Below, piece after piece: positions 62,185-64,000 of a DNA stretch of 64,000 bases (positions are counted from its first letter, which is position 1; every line of letters starts with the position of its first letter). Source of the DNA: Clostridia bacterium (GTDB taxonomy: Bacteria > Bacillota > Clostridia > UMGS1883); contig JAFTOF010000005.1 in the NCBI GenBank assembly GCA_017451505.1, forward strand, positions 1 through 64,000, written 5' to 3'. A model generated the notes under the pieces. The model was given only the letters and a program-made list of their open reading frames with translations, had not been told where the DNA came from and ran no database searches. The position numbers and the translations under genes are program-made.

Positions 62185-63783
62185 ATGAAATTATCAAAAG
62201 AGACCAATGCTTTTAATTACAAGGCAGGCTATACATATATATCTTTTAAACAAGCAGAACTTTTTACCATGTACCTTTTGCCGAATGAAAAAGGAAAATT
62301 TCCTGTTGTGATTATAAGGACTCCATATGTTGATAAGTATGAAAATTGGGAAGAAGCAGATGTAGTAATATCATATATGAATGAATATAAAGAATGGCTG
62401 AAAAACGGCTATGCAGTAGTGATTCAGCATTGCAGAGGCCGAGGTAAAAGCACAGGCGATTGCATTCCTTATATCAACGAACGAGAAGACGGGCTAAACT
62501 TGCATGAATGGATAAGAAAACAGGCTTTTTATAACGGAGAACTTTATTTTAAAGGAAGGAGCTACTATACTTCAGTTCATTATCTGACAGCTCCATTTTC
62601 CGATGATGTCAAAGGGGCAATATTCTCCGTTCAGGATACTGAAAGATATAATATGAACTATACAAACGGATTCTTGAAAAAAGAAGGTCGTGGGTCTTGG
62701 TATGTAAGAATGTATAAAGCAAAATCCCATATGAGAAAAAATTATACTAAGGATACGTTGGATATGCTGCCGGTCAAGGATTTCACAAAAACCGTTTTTG
62801 GGGAAAGCGTGAAAGATTTTGATGATGTACTCAAAGCTCCAAATAAGGATAATGAGTTCTGGAATACAAAGCTGGGCGGGGCAGACACAAGAAATGTTAC
62901 AGATAACGTGGCATTTCCGGTTTTGTTTACAACCGGATTTTATGATATTTATACCGGTGGAATTTTTGATATGTGGAATAAGATGGATGATAAAAGCAGA
63001 AAAAATAGTGCATTGCTTGTTTCGCCCTATGACCACAGTGATAGCTATAACAAAGAAAATTCATTCGCTTTTGAGAATGGTAAATTAATTGAACATTTTG
63101 GTGAAAATTACGAAATAGAATGGTTTAACTATATACGAAAAACAAGTGCCAAAGTGCCTTTTGAACTTGGAAAGGTAACCTACTACAGGTTGTTTGAAAA
63201 TAAATGGGCAACTGATGATTTTAAACCATTGAGCAATACTATGAAGATGAAATTGGGCGACACCACAGCATCATATATATATAATCCATATGATGCACCG
63301 AGATTTAAGGGTGGGTTGTCAAGAAATTTTGGTGGAACTGTTTATCAGGATGCACCAAATTCCCACTACGGTATTATATCTGTATACACTGAACCTTTTG
63401 AAAAGGAAACCTTTGTGAAAGGAAAAATGTCCGCTCAGTTAAAGGTTAAATCAGATTGTGAGGATACGTGCTTTTATGTAAGAATAAGCATTACAAAGGA
63501 AAAAGGAGATTTGGGACTTAGGGATGACATTACTTCGCTTTGTTATCAGCTTGGCGATTATGAGCCAAACAGTGAAGTGGATTTAATGTTTAATTTTGAC
63601 GAGCATGCCTTTTTAATAAAGAAAGGTGAAAGGTTAAGAATTGATATTGCATCAGCAGATAATGAACATTATGTTCGTCATACTAATCAAAAAGGGTTAT
63701 ATAGCGAGCAAACATCGGCAAAAATCGCACATAACACAGTATATTTGCAAAATTCATATTTGACGTTGCCGGTTGAAGTGTAA
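62185..63783 (+). CDS. CocE/NonD (S15-like) α/β-hydrolase
   Basis: A 532-residue hydrolase related to X-Pro dipeptidyl-peptidases and cocaine esterase. The oxyanion region is VVIQHCRGRGKSTGD. The nucleophile is in KGRSYYTSVHYLTA (GxSYx, with Thr instead of the usual Gly). The Asp is in FTTGFYDIYTGG and the His in VSPYDHSDSY. A C-terminal jelly-roll domain follows from about residue 350. No signal peptide is seen. Peptidase or esterase activity is possible; the substrate is unknown. Confidence 0.85.
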   Translation: MKLSKETNAFNYKAGYTYISFKQAELFTMYLLPNEKGKFPVVIIRTPYVDKYENWEEADVVISYMNEYKEWLKNGYAVVIQHCRGRGKSTGDCIPYINEREDGLNLHEWIRKQAFYNGELYFKGRSYYTSVHYLTAPFSDDVKGAIFSVQDTERYNMNYTNGFLKKEGRGSWYVRMYKAKSHMRKNYTKDTLDMLPVKDFTKTVFGESVKDFDDVLKAPNKDNEFWNTKLGGADTRNVTDNVAFPVLFTTGFYDIYTGGIFDMWNKMDDKSRKNSALLVSPYDHSDSYNKENSFAFENGKLIEHFGENYEIEWFNYIRKTSAKVPFELGKVTYYRLFENKWATDDFKPLSNTMKMKLGDTTASYIYNPYDAPRFKGGLSRNFGGTVYQDAPNSHYGIISVYTEPFEKETFVKGKMSAQLKVKSDCEDTCFYVRISITKEKGDLGLRDDITSLCYQLGDYEPNSEVDLMFNFDEHAFLIKKGERLRIDIASADNEHYVRHTNQKGLYSEQTSAKIAHNTVYLQNSYLTLPVEV

Positions 63784-63819
63784 TTTATTGAATTAATTTA
63801 CAGCGTGGAGGATAAACAT

Positions 63820-64000
63820 ATGGATAATAAAACACTTACGAATTATCATACCCATACGTCCTATTGCGATGGGAAAAACACGCCTGAGGAGATTGTTTTA
63901 TCTGCTATTGAAAAAGGGCTTTCCGCAATAGGCTTTTCGGGGCACGGATATACTCCATTTGATTTATGCTATTGCATGAAAGAAACCCCATCTTACATTC
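63820..64000 (+). CDS. PHP-domain histidinol-phosphatase-like protein (partial)
   Basis: ATG 63820 follows GTGGAGGAT at good spacing; the frame runs off the right edge after 60 residues. NYHTHTSYCDGKNTPEEIV and the GFSGHGYTPFD segment are the first two metal-binding motifs of the PHP fold as found in HisJ-type histidinol phosphatases. The rest is outside the window. It is 36 bp after the CocE-like gene and may be co-transcribed. Confidence 0.8.
   Translation, partial: MDNKTLTNYHTHTSYCDGKNTPEEIVLSAIEKGLSAIGFSGHGYTPFDLCYCMKETPSYI

Noticed and set aside
1-64000. CRISPR array, tRNA, rRNA or insertion sequence
   Set aside because: No regularly spaced direct repeats, tRNA-like TTCGA arms with acceptor stems, rRNA segments or transposase frames were seen.

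Overview
The window looks like chromosomal DNA from an AT-rich, spore-forming member of the Clostridia (Bacillota). Evidence: a PolC-type replicase, a T-box leader on pheST, an FMN riboswitch on a riboflavin ECF transporter, SpoVG and SpoIIID, an S-layer-homology (SLH) protein, and the spoVG-glmU-prs-pth-mfd gene order known from Bacillus. Strong GGAGG-type ribosome sites and many consensus SigA promoters with 17-nt spacers fit this. I see no tRNA, rRNA, transposase, phage gene or CRISPR array.

Region 1 (1-16931): a surface-polysaccharide cluster, all on the + strand. It holds a TupA-like ATP-grasp end, a GT2 glycosyltransferase, a Wzy-type polymerase, a WecF-like (Fuc4NAc transferase) glycosyltransferase, a Wzx flippase, an ATP-grasp ligase, a broken DegT-like gene, a GNAT acetyltransferase, a DegT aminotransferase, an acyltransferase-3, RmlA, RmlB, a PglD-like acetyltransferase, a nucleotidyltransferase-fold protein, a galacturonokinase-like GHMP kinase, UDP-glucose dehydrogenase and a UDP-glucuronate 4-epimerase. 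Together these suggest a Wzx/Wzy polymer containing an N-acetylated 4-amino-4,6-dideoxyhexose and a hexuronic acid.

Region 2 (16931-31671): housekeeping genes. ABC-F, YqxD and RdgB overlap each other. Then come a hairpin-rich spacer with a 42-residue Cys-rich minus-strand gene, a small Asn/Asp-rich lipoprotein, a YfmF/YfmH M16 pair, lgt, a large SLH protein with its own promoter and terminator, ispG, and a PolC that lacks the usual inserted proofreading exonuclease.

Region 3 (31740-36949): a minus-strand PHP phosphoesterase, a DUF2264 protein and two sugar ABC permeases without a binding protein or ATPase. The second permease has an extra N-terminal membrane domain.

Region 4 (37059-46492): T-box-pheS-pheT, a membrane FlaA1/CapD-type dehydratase, a secreted Cys/His protein, mltG, a DUF3006 protein, and mgtE behind a structured leader that contains a 26-codon ORF and competing hairpins.

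Region 5 (46493-64000): uvrC; murC divergent from spoVG-glmU-prs-pth-mfd; a PrsA-type foldase; FMN riboswitch-ribU; minus-strand spoIIID, an unknown small protein, typA and an HD-domain gene; a CocE/S15-type hydrolase; and the start of a HisJ-like PHP gene.

The most notable observations are the exonuclease-less PolC, the mgtE leader, the Cys-rich microprotein beside a cluster of nested hairpins, the apparently complete Fuc4NAc-type route in a Gram-positive cluster, and the extended MalG-like permease.
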